A DNA stretch of 64,000 bases from Pantoea deleyi (GTDB lineage Bacteria; Pseudomonadota; Gammaproteobacteria; Enterobacterales; Enterobacteriaceae), in NCBI RefSeq assembly GCF_022647325.1, contig NZ_CP071405.1:248001-312000 (forward strand), written 5' to 3'. The position numbers and the translations under genes were made by a program. Shown here piece by piece: positions 56,916 to 64,000 of the stretch (the stretch's first letter is position 1; each line of letters begins with the position of its first letter). Under the pieces are notes generated by a model. The model was not told the DNA's origin. It ran no database searches and saw only the letters and a program-made list of their open reading frames with translations.

Positions 56916-57743
56916 ATGTCTTTACTGGCGAAAGCGCAGGCCCCTGACGCGCAGGGCCGTATCCAGCATGTCACGCCAGAGCGGGCAGGCTGGCGTTATG
57001 TTGGCTTTGATGCCTATCTGCTGAAAAAAGGGCAAACCCTGCATCTGAGCAGCGGGGATAAAGAGCTCTGTCTGGTGCTGGTTGCCGGGCTGGCCTCGGT
57101 AAAAACCCGCCATGCTGAATTTCCCGGCATCGGTCAGCGCATGTCGCCCTTTGAGCGCGTGCCACCCTATTCCGTTTACGTGCCACATGATGATGAAGTG
57201 GTTGTTTACGCAGACAGCGATCTCGAACTGGCCGTCTGTAACGCACCCGGCCGGGGAAATCTGCCGGCACGACTGATTACCCCGGCGGATGTCGGCGTCG
57301 AACATCGCGGAAAAGGGCGCAACCAGCGTCTGGTTCACAATATTCTGCCTGACAGTGAACCAGCAGACAGCCTGCTGGTGGTGGAGGTCTACACCAATGA
57401 GGGCGACACCAGCTCTTATCCCAGCCACAAGCACGATCAGGAAGAGAGTGAAAACGAAACCTATCTGGAAGAGACCTACTATCACCGTTTCGATCCGGCG
57501 CCAGGTTTTGCCATGCAGCGCGTCTACACCGACGACCGTTCGCTGGATGTCTGCATGGCCCCCTACAATCGCGATGTGGTGATGGTGCCGCGCGGCTATC
57601 ATCCGGTGGCGACGCTGGCGGGTTACAACAACTACTATCTGAACGTGATGGCAGGGCCAGTGCGGCTGTGGAAATTCAGCTGGGAGAGCGATCACGCCTG
57701 GGTAAACAGCGACGCCTATCCGCGTCCCGGCAGCCTGACCTGA
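56916..57743 (+). CDS. iolB: 5-deoxy-glucuronate isomerase
   Basis: A 275-residue double-cupin protein that converts 5-deoxy-D-glucuronate to 5-dehydro-2-deoxygluconate in inositol breakdown. Metal-ligand segments SYPSHKHD, EETYYHRF and the C-terminal VPRGYHPVA and NYYLNVMAGP are typical of IolB. The ATG at 56916 has GAGAGGAGGA upstream; the frame is open for another 32 codons upstream without homology. A terminator follows. Confidence 0.94.
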   Translation: MSLLAKAQAPDAQGRIQHVTPERAGWRYVGFDAYLLKKGQTLHLSSGDKELCLVLVAGLASVKTRHAEFPGIGQRMSPFERVPPYSVYVPHDDEVVVYADSDLELAVCNAPGRGNLPARLITPADVGVEHRGKGRNQRLVHNILPDSEPADSLLVVEVYTNEGDTSSYPSHKHDQEESENETYLEETYYHRFDPAPGFAMQRVYTDDRSLDVCMAPYNRDVVMVPRGYHPVATLAGYNNYYLNVMAGPVRLWKFSWESDHAWVNSDAYPRPGSLT

Positions 57744-57812
57744 ATCGGAGATGGCAGAGCGTAAAGTGCCGCAACCGGCTTTTACGCGCAAAAAAAACGG
57801 CCTCCAGAGGAC

Positions 57813-57845
57813 TGGCCGCTCTGAGCGTGAGCGGCCATGTTTTTA
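57813..57845 (+). terminator. Terminator of iolB
   Basis: GGCCGCTC (57814-57821) and GAGCGGCC (57829-57836) pair around a 7-nt loop and are followed by ATGTTTTTAC, 70 nt past the iolB stop. Confidence 0.8.
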
Positions 57846-58077
57846 CAGTCGTTCTTTCTCTTGCTGCTCCCTGTCCCGGCGCAGAAGTAACCAGACCCGG
57901 ACGGTTTTAATCGCTACCCGTCGTGCGGCGGTCGATTGCACCTCATCCACGGCCGACTCTTCAGGCTCGCAAACCTCAAAGTGACGGTTTTTAAAGTGAA
58001 ATCTTTTGCCGTTCAGGATCAGATTGGCAACGATGGCCACACAGGTCCCGACGGTGATCCCGCTGTGCAGGAACCTT

Positions 58078-58467
58078 TGTGCCAGCTCCGGCAACTGCCA
58101 CGCCCTGACGGCGCAGGCGGATGAGCCGGGAAGGGTACAGATCCATCCCGAGGATGCGCGGCTGGCGGGCATTGTGCAGGATGAACTGGTATGGGTCGCC
58201 TCACGCAGAGGCAAAGTGATCAGCCGCGCGGAGATCAGCGACCGCGTCAATCAGGGAGCGGTCTATATGACTTACCAATGGTGGATTGGCGCCTGTAACG
58301 AACTGACGATTGACAGCCTCGATCCCGTCGCCAAAACACCAGAGTTTAAGTATTGCGCGGTGAGACTGGAGAAAATTGAGGATGCGGCCTGGGCAGAACA
58401 CTATGTCATGGAGAGCTATCGGCAGATGAAACAGCGGCTGGCTAAGGCGGCGAAACCGCTGAGCTGA
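58078..58467 (+). pseudogene. 3' fragment of a formate dehydrogenase (fdhF-like) gene
   Basis: From about codon 25 of the open frame (58078) the product reads like the C-terminal molybdopterin-binding part of FdhF-type formate dehydrogenase: GNCHAL, ADEPGRVQIHPEDARL, LVWVASRRGKVISRAEISDR, GAVYMTYQWWIGACNELT and KTPEFKYCAVR. Only about 130 residues of a protein over 700 long remain, with no start codon or ribosome site at the junction. The N-terminal [4Fe-4S] and catalytic Sec/Cys parts are absent from the sequence upstream. It appears to be a non-functional remnant lodged between iolB and iolR. Confidence 0.82.
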
Positions 58468-58522
58468 GGCTGGTCACTAAAAAGAGAGGGTGGAACAGGC
58501 CACCCTGTTTTCTGGGCGTGGC

Positions 58523-59362
58523 TCAGGCGTCGGCGTTATTCAGCGCCAGCGAAACCGCCAGCGTCTGCGCCAGGCAGAGAGAGGCGACCTGAGAACGGAA
58601 GCCATCAACCTGCGCTTCCCGCACCACAAAGCAGACATCGCTAAAGGCGGCCAGCGGGCTGACCTGGCTGTCGGTAATGGCGATCTGATGGGCACCGCGC
58701 TTGGCTCCCATCTCCACCACTTCAACCGCTTCTCGCGCATAGGGTGAGTAGCTGATCGCAATCACCACATCCTTCGGATTCACCAGGCTGAGCTGCTCGG
58801 TGAACATTCCGCCGAGTCCATCGATCAGGAACGCCCGACGCTCCAGATGACGCAGCGCATAGACCAGATAGGAGGCCACGCTGAAAGAGCGGCGCAGGCC
58901 GATGACATAGATATTCTCCGCCTCGTTCAGCAGTTTCACCGCTTTATTGAGCTGCTCCGGATTGACCTGCATCGCCAGCTGCTGCAACGCCTGGCTGTTC
59001 ACCATGGTAAAGACATTCAGGATTTCCGCCGGGCTCTCCGGTGCACTGGCGCTGTCGTCGGTCGCGGTCTGACGGAACAGACGTGCGCGCTCGGTGTAGT
59101 TGACCGTCTCCTCCATCAGGTGCTGACGAAAAACCTGTTTCATTTCGTTGAAGCCGCTGAAGCCAAACGCATTGGCAAACCGGATCAACGTTGAAGGCGG
59201 CACATCGGCCTGCTGGGCAATCGAGGCGACGGTATCAAAGGCGATACTGTTACTGTTATCAAGGATGTAGCGCGCAACCTGTTTAAGCCGCTTACTCAGC
59301 GTTTCGTAGCGGCGACGAATATCGTCCTGCAACAGAGAAAGTTGGGTGGGATTATTGTTCAT
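58523..59362 (-). CDS. iolR: RpiR-family regulator, probable IolR
   Basis: A 279-residue regulator with an N-terminal RpiR helix-turn-helix (about residues 15-80, with TVASIAQQADVPPSTLIRFANAFGFSGFNEMK) and a C-terminal SIS sugar-phosphate-binding domain (about 125-265, with NIYVIGLRRSFSVASYLVYAL and VIAISYSPYAREAVEV). RpiR-type IolR proteins repress iol genes until an inositol breakdown product binds the SIS domain. I chose the ATG at 59362; a GTG one codon earlier is possible. A palindrome of the iol-site type lies about 100-115 nt upstream. Confidence 0.88.
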   Translation of the reverse strand: MNNNPTQLSLLQDDIRRRYETLSKRLKQVARYILDNSNSIAFDTVASIAQQADVPPSTLIRFANAFGFSGFNEMKQVFRQHLMEETVNYTERARLFRQTATDDSASAPESPAEILNVFTMVNSQALQQLAMQVNPEQLNKAVKLLNEAENIYVIGLRRSFSVASYLVYALRHLERRAFLIDGLGGMFTEQLSLVNPKDVVIAISYSPYAREAVEVVEMGAKRGAHQIAITDSQVSPLAAFSDVCFVVREAQVDGFRSQVASLCLAQTLAVSLALNNADA

Positions 59363-59705
59363 CACTTCTGCCCGTGTCCTGAGAATAATGGCTGCATAAT
59401 GAGCGCTATAGTACCAGATGGATGGAAAATTTCATTTGTTTGCGTCCGCAGCACGGTTTATTTCATGTCTTTATGAAATGGTTCACAGATTAGCCTCAGC
59501 CCGGCACGGCAGGGCGCTTTAGGGGCCATGGCCGGGTAAAACCGGTGTGACAGGAGAGCAGAAACGGGCGCATGCAGAGCTAAAGGGCGGCAGGGGCTGA
59601 GACCGGGACGGGCAGAACAGGCAGGATCGTCTCGCCGCCCCTGCCGATGCCGTCAGAAAGGCCAGCGCCATCCCCGTCCGGGGTGGCGTCTGGCAGAACA
59701 GGAAA
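59363..59705. promoter_or_regulatory. iolR upstream region with ATTTCAT palindromes
   Basis: A 343-base gap between iolR and iolC, which are read in the same direction. ATTTCAT (59460-59466) and ATGAAAT (59473-59479) are perfect arms 6 nt apart, and ATGGAAAATTTCAT (59422-59435) is a second, overlapping form of the same half-sites. They are placed for autoregulation of iolR. The remaining part, GC-rich and without a gene, trails iolC. Confidence 0.5.
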
Positions 59706-61619
59706 TCAGGCGCGGGCAGCGCGCCAGTGCGCAATCAGCCGCAGATAGTTGCCCTTCACGGTTTCTATCAGCGCCTCATCATCCAGCTCACCCTGCAGCC
59801 ACTGGCGCGAAGGCTGACCAAAGATGGTGCGGCCCACCGCGAAGCCTTTTACCCAGGGCGCGTCAGCCGCCGCCGCAAAACCGGCTTTGAGCTTCTCTTC
59901 GGGCGCATCCAGGCCTAGCAGCAGGATGCCGCGACAGTAAGGATCCTGCTGCTCTATCAGGCGGCCAATCGTCTGCCAGCATTCGGCCGAAAGCGGCGGC
60001 AGTTTCCACCAGTCAGGCTTGATGCCCAGGCTGTAGAAGTGGCTCAGCATTGCCACGTAAAAAGCCTCGCTCTTGTCCGGATGGCTCTCAGGCAGGATCA
60101 CCTCCAGCAGCAGCTCGTGACCGCTTTTGTTGCAGCCCTTCCAGACATCAAGCAGCAGCTCATCCTGCTCTTTGCGCAGTTCAGCGCTGTCATGAGGATG
60201 ATAGAAGACCAGACATTTCACAACATGTTCGGCGGGCCAGTCGATCAGCTGCGAGCCGATGTTGCCATGCTCCAGGCGCAGCGGACGGGAGCCGGGCAGT
60301 TCGATCGGGCGACCAATCCACCAGTGCTTACCGGTGATCGCATTCAGCGCTTTCTGTCCGTAGGTGGTGTCGGCCAGAATACCGCTTTTATTCTCTAATC
60401 CCGCCTCTTCGGCGGCCTGCTGTGCGGCTTTCAGCAGCAGCAGCTTCAGCGGCGGAATGCGGCTTTCTCCGACACCCGCTTCCTGAGCCATCTCCGCCAG
60501 CTGCTTGCGGTGGTCAAAGGCGAAAACATTCAGCTCCGGCCACGCCTGTCTGCGGGTGGTGACGCGGTGCAGATGGTTGAGGTGAGGATCGAGATCGGGG
60601 CGTTTCACCGCGTCATCGCGGCTCAGAAAATCATCCAGCTCCGCCCTGGTAGGCATGGCGGGGGCGCAGCCGTGGCGTGAAACCACCAGCGCACCGCAGG
60701 CGTTGGCGTAACGGCACGCCTGTTCCCAGCCTTCATCGTTCAGCCAGCCGCGCAGCAGGCCAGACATAAAGGCATCGCCCGCCCCCAGCACGTTAAGCAC
60801 ATCTACCCGCACGCCCGTGTGCAGCTGTGTCTGGTCCCAGCTATCCGGAATGTCACCCTCAAACACCACGCAACCCAGCGGACCGCGTTTGCAGACCAGC
60901 GTCGCCTGGCTCGCCTGACGCACATTCTTCAGCGCAGTCAGGGTGTCGGTGCTGCCGCCGGCAATATGAAACTCCTCTTCGGTGCCGACGATCAGATCGA
61001 AATAGTGCACCACTTCCTGAAGCTGCTGAGTCACCTGAGAGGATTCAATGAAACGGGTTTCGCCATCGCCCGGCGAGGTCAGGCCCCACAGAACCGGACG
61101 ATAATCGATATCCAGCGCGGTGCGCAGGCCATGGCGGCGGGCGATATCCAGCGCTTTCAGTACCGCTGCCCGCGTCTGAGGATGGGACAGGTGGGTACCG
61201 GTCACCGCCACCGCGCGGGAGGAGGTAATAAAGGCCTCGTCGATATCCTCCGGCACCAGGCCCATGTCGGCACAGTTATCGCGGTAGAAAATCAGCGGAA
61301 ACGTCTCTTCATCTTTGATGCCGAGGATCACCAGGGCGGTCAGACGCCGTGGATCGGTGATCAGCGCATCGGTGTTACAGCCAACGCGCTGCAAGGCTTC
61401 ACGCAGAAAGCGACCGTTATGCTCATCCCCCACGCGCGCCAGCATCGCCGATTTCAGTCCCTGGATGGCGGTGCCATAGGCGACGTTGCCCGACGATCCT
61501 CCCAGATATTTCGCGAATGAGGTGACATCTTCCAGTCTCGCCCCGATCTGCTGGCCATAAAAATCAACGGCGATTCGCCCGATACAAATCACATCAAGCG
61601 GCTTCTGTTCTGTACGCAT
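59706..61619 (-). CDS. iolC: 5-dehydro-2-deoxygluconokinase fused to DUF2090 aldolase-like domain
   Basis: A 637-residue fusion. Residues 8-320 form a PfkB-type kinase with GGSSGNVAYG near the N-terminus and the catalytic NVLGAGDAFMSG. It phosphorylates 5-dehydro-2-deoxygluconate, and its 6-phosphate product usually acts as inducer of the iol genes. Residues 330-637 are a DUF2090 domain (FAFDHRKQLAEMA, FALG-type FAVGRTIFG), a barrel related to aldolases, found fused to IolC in many proteobacteria. AAGGA lies 9 nt before the ATG. It is divergent from iolD. Confidence 0.93.
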   Translation of the reverse strand: MRTEQKPLDVICIGRIAVDFYGQQIGARLEDVTSFAKYLGGSSGNVAYGTAIQGLKSAMLARVGDEHNGRFLREALQRVGCNTDALITDPRRLTALVILGIKDEETFPLIFYRDNCADMGLVPEDIDEAFITSSRAVAVTGTHLSHPQTRAAVLKALDIARRHGLRTALDIDYRPVLWGLTSPGDGETRFIESSQVTQQLQEVVHYFDLIVGTEEEFHIAGGSTDTLTALKNVRQASQATLVCKRGPLGCVVFEGDIPDSWDQTQLHTGVRVDVLNVLGAGDAFMSGLLRGWLNDEGWEQACRYANACGALVVSRHGCAPAMPTRAELDDFLSRDDAVKRPDLDPHLNHLHRVTTRRQAWPELNVFAFDHRKQLAEMAQEAGVGESRIPPLKLLLLKAAQQAAEEAGLENKSGILADTTYGQKALNAITGKHWWIGRPIELPGSRPLRLEHGNIGSQLIDWPAEHVVKCLVFYHPHDSAELRKEQDELLLDVWKGCNKSGHELLLEVILPESHPDKSEAFYVAMLSHFYSLGIKPDWWKLPPLSAECWQTIGRLIEQQDPYCRGILLLGLDAPEEKLKAGFAAAADAPWVKGFAVGRTIFGQPSRQWLQGELDDEALIETVKGNYLRLIAHWRAARA

Positions 61620-61738
61620 ACCTGTGGTTTCCTTCTGTGATTAGCAGAGCTGGCGAGCGAAACGGGCAACGGTAATTCTGCCCGGCTCCCGGGTCTGTGA
61701 ATGTCTGACTGGCTATAGCGGCAGTATGAGGAATAAAA

Positions 61739-61764
61739 ATTTCATATACAACTCGCAATGAAAT
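61739..61764. promoter_or_regulatory. Probable IolR site 1 in the iolC-iolD region
   Basis: ATTTCAT (61739-61745) and ATGAAAT (61758-61764) are perfect inverted arms separated by 12 nt, about 120 nt upstream of iolC. The same design recurs at 54928-54953 and 61995-62020. Confidence 0.6.
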
Positions 61765-61994
61765 ATCCATCGCAAATATGTGAACCAGGTAAAACTCCTG
61801 ATCCTCGTCCGGCAGCGCCGGATCGGCTCTTCCGATACGCGCTATGTCAGGGTTGTGAGGGCGATCGCAGGAATCTTTCCGTCGCCAGGGCACGCTGCAT
61901 CACTGAAATGAATTTTTTCATCCCGGCTCCGGCGCGGTAAAACGTTCCGGATTTGCCTGCCGCTTTTCCCCGCCAGACCCGCTGCAGCCGCTAA
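61765..61994. other. Rest of the iolC-iolD divergent gap
   Basis: Between the two predicted regulator sites I see no gene. One further half-site pair, ATGAA (61908-61912) and TTCAT (61917-61921) with 4 nt between, may be a degenerate extra site. The A+T-rich stretch from 61990 to 62080 is the likely iolD promoter area. Confidence 0.4.
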
Positions 61995-62020
61995 ATTTGA
62001 TCTCACTCGCAAAATGAAAT
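61995..62020. promoter_or_regulatory. Probable IolR site 2 in the iolC-iolD region
   Basis: ATTTGAT (61995-62001) and ATGAAAT (62014-62020) are arms with the same 12-nt spacing as site 1 and one mismatch. The spacer shares ACTCGCA with site 1. It lies about 145 nt upstream of iolD. Confidence 0.55.
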
Positions 62021-62164
62021 GTTTCTTCTGTAATGATGTTTTATGAAAAATATATTTGTTTATAATCGCCTCACGTTTCAGTTATTCCGGTCGCCTGTTC
62101 CGTCGATAACCACGTATGGCGGGGTGTCGTGGAGGTCGGGGTCCACCAGCATGTAAGGATGAAT

Positions 62165-64000
62165 ATGGGCACAATCAGACTGACCACGGCACAGGCGCTG
62201 GTTAAATTTCTGGATAATCAGTTTATCGATGTGGATGGTGTCGAAACGAAGTTTGTCAAAGGCATCTTCGCCATCTTCGGCCACGGCAACGTGCTGGGGT
62301 TGGGCCAGGCGCTGGAGCAGGATAGCGGCGATCTGGTGGTCTGGCAGGGACGCAACGAGCAGGGCATGGCCCACGCCGCCACCGGTTTTGCCCGCCAGTC
62401 ACTGCGCCGTCAGATTATCGCCTGCAGCTCCTCCGTCGGGCCTGGCGCGGCCAATATGATCACCGCTGCGGCGACCGCGACTGCCAACCGTATTCCGCTG
62501 CTGCTGCTGCCCGGCGATGTCTTCGCCACCCGCCAGCCCGATCCGGTGCTGCAACAGATTGAGCAGAGCTACGATCTCAGCATCAGCACCAACGACGCTT
62601 TTCGTGCCGTCAGCAAATACTGGGATCGCGTCAGCCGTCCGGAGCAGCTGATGTCCGCCTGTATCAATGCCATGCGTGTCCTGACCGATCCGGCCGAAAC
62701 CGGCGCGGTAACGCTGTCGCTGCCGCAGGATGTGCAGGGCGAAGCCTGGGACTATCCGGACTATTTCTTCCAGAAACGGGTTCACCGTCTGGATCGCCGC
62801 CTGCCGGTAGCGGCACAGCTGGCCGATGCCCTGACGCTGATCACCCGTAAGCGCAAACCGATGATTATCTGCGGTGGCGGAGTGAAGTACGCCGAAGCGG
62901 GCGAGGCGCTGCGCCAGTTCGCGGAACGCTATCAGATCCCCTTCGCTGAGACTCAGGCGGGCAAAGGCACGCTGGTGTCAGACCATCCCCTGAATCTGGG
63001 CGGCGTGGGCGAGACCGGCTCGCTGGCGGCTAACCTGCTGGCGAAAGAGGCCGATCTGGTGATCGGTATCGGCACCCGCTATACCGACTTTACCACCGCC
63101 TCGAAATGGATTTTCCAGCACCCCGAGGTGAGCTTCCTGAACGTTAACGTCAGTAACTTCGACAGCTACAAGCTGGATGGTGTCCAGCTGCTGGCCGACG
63201 CCCGCGAGGGGCTGACGGCACTGACGGCCGGCCTGGCTTCACAGCACTACAGCAACGACTGGGGCAGCCAGATTGCGCAGGCACAGCGTCAGCTGCTGGA
63301 AGAGACGCAGCGCGTTTATCAGGTCGAATATCACGATGGCGACTTCGTGCCGGAGATCGCCGACCATCTGGACCGCGACGCGGTGTTCGCTGAATTTCGC
63401 CGCCTGACGCAATCCCTGCTGACGCAGAGCAGCGTGCTTGGCACCCTGAACGAGCAGTTGCCGAAAGACGCGGTCATCGTGGCGGCCGCGGGCAGCCTGC
63501 CGGGCGACCTGCAGCGCGTCTGGCGTACCCGGGATTACAACGCCTATCACGTCGAATATGGCTACTCCTGCATGGGCTACGAGGTCAATGCGGCGCTGGG
63601 CGCGAAGCTGGCCCAGCCGCAGCGTGAGGTCTATGCGCTGGTCGGCGACGGCTCCTTTATGATGCTGCACTCTGAGCTGGTGACGTCGGTTCAGGAGGGG
63701 GCGAAGATCAACGTGGTGCTGCTGGATAACATGACCAACGGCTGCATCAATAACCTGCAGATGGAACACGGCATGGACAGTTTCAGCACCGAGTTCCGCT
63801 TCCGTAATCCGGAGAGCGGCAGGCTGGATGGTGGCTTTATCCCGGTCGATTTTGCCGCGATCGCCGCCGGTTATGGTTGTAAAAACTACCGGGTGACCAC
63901 GCTGGAGGAACTCAGCGCCGCGCTGGAAGATGCACGTACCCAGACGGTTTCCACCCTTATCGACATCAAAGTGCTGCCAAAAACTATGATCCACAAATAT
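62165..64000 (+). CDS. iolD: 3D-trihydroxycyclohexane-1,2-dione hydrolase, 3' end outside window
   Basis: The frame is open from the ATG at 62165 to the window end (612 codons of an expected 645 or so). IolD is a thiamine-diphosphate enzyme that opens the ring of the inositol derivative to give 5-deoxy-glucuronate, the IolB substrate. Family segments are [31 protein letters not shown] (the cofactor glutamate), [12 protein letters not shown] and the diphosphate-binding [15 protein letters not shown]...[14 protein letters not shown] lies 4 nt before the ATG at 62165; an ATG two codons earlier lies inside that site. Confidence 0.95.
   Translation, partial: MGTIRLTTAQALVKFLDNQFIDVDGVETKFVKGIFAIFGHGNVLGLGQALEQDSGDLVVWQGRNEQGMAHAATGFARQSLRRQIIACSSSVGPGAANMITAAATATANRIPLLLLPGDVFATRQPDPVLQQIEQSYDLSISTNDAFRAVSKYWDRVSRPEQLMSACINAMRVLTDPAETGAVTLSLPQDVQGEAWDYPDYFFQKRVHRLDRRLPVAAQLADALTLITRKRKPMIICGGGVKYAEAGEALRQFAERYQIPFAETQAGKGTLVSDHPLNLGGVGETGSLAANLLAKEADLVIGIGTRYTDFTTASKWIFQHPEVSFLNVNVSNFDSYKLDGVQLLADAREGLTALTAGLASQHYSNDWGSQIAQAQRQLLEETQRVYQVEYHDGDFVPEIADHLDRDAVFAEFRRLTQSLLTQSSVLGTLNEQLPKDAVIVAAAGSLPGDLQRVWRTRDYNAYHVEYGYSCMGYEVNAALGAKLAQPQREVYALVGDGSFMMLHSELVTSVQEGAKINVVLLDNMTNGCINNLQMEHGMDSFSTEFRFRNPESGRLDGGFIPVDFAAIAAGYGCKNYRVTTLEELSAALEDARTQTVSTLIDIKVLPKTMIHKY

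Noticed and set aside
1-64000. CRISPR arrays, tRNA or rRNA genes, insertion sequences, prophage genes
   Set aside because: No regularly spaced repeats, cloverleaf-like segments, transposase or integrase frames were seen on reading both strands; short or divergent RNA genes could still be missed.

Overview
The window is high-GC enterobacterial chromosome. Gor, RlmJ, PrlC, RsmJ, UspA, UspB, PitA, YhiN, HemB, ProP, GalP and KdpFABCD are all close in sequence to their Escherichia coli counterparts as I remember them. The gene order departs from E. coli, and a myo-inositol (iol) cluster is present. This fits the Erwiniaceae, most likely Pantoea, but that assignment is inference from reading alone. 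I saw no rRNA, tRNA, insertion sequence, prophage or CRISPR array.

1-9.6 kb holds the 3' part of a zinc alcohol dehydrogenase, a nucleoside hydrolase, a fluoride exporter (crcB) behind a well-formed fluoride riboswitch, a TIM-barrel isomerase-like gene, a glutathionyl-hydroquinone reductase/esterase pair with a LysR regulator, a FemAB/GNAT-like protein, an ABC exporter and an N-acetyltransferase (yhhY). 10-18.4 kb holds an HD-GYP c-di-GMP phosphodiesterase and the complete kdpFABC potassium pump with the sensor kinase gene kdpD. The partner kdpE is not beside kdpD, although a sequence like the KdpE box is present upstream. 18.4-24.1 kb holds yqhA, a LysR/MFS divergent pair, a Na+/H+ antiporter with a small secreted protein, and a Tat-signal hydrolase.

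24.2-36.1 kb is the conserved gor-rlmJ-prlC-rsmJ-uspA-uspB-pitA-yhiN block. It has two differences from E. coli: rbn and a CPBP protease gene sit between gor and rlmJ, and the place of dtpB between rsmJ and uspA is taken by a 70-codon gene. Its product starts with a 15-residue leader ending in Gly-Ala, very like class II microcin precursors, and I consider it the most interesting item here.

36-54 kb holds an aldo/keto reductase, a two-gene operon of unknown function, an SDR, galP, queH, an AraC regulator with an unusual cysteine-containing tail, a secreted hydrolase, a GAF-GGDEF cyclase, hemB, proP, a CSS-EAL phosphodiesterase, uxuA with a divergent GntR regulator, a tqsA-like gene and yhhS. 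Together with the HD-GYP gene this makes three c-di-GMP enzymes.

54-64 kb is the inositol catabolism cluster: an iolI-like gene, iolA, iolB, an RpiR-type regulator (iolR), iolC fused to DUF2090, and iolD, which runs off the end. Three 26-bp sites with arms ATTTCAT and ATGAAAT separated by 12 nt lie in the iolI/iolA and iolC/iolD divergent regions, and a tighter version lies upstream of iolR. They are the probable regulator sites. A 3' fragment of a formate dehydrogenase (fdhF-like) gene lies between iolB and iolR.
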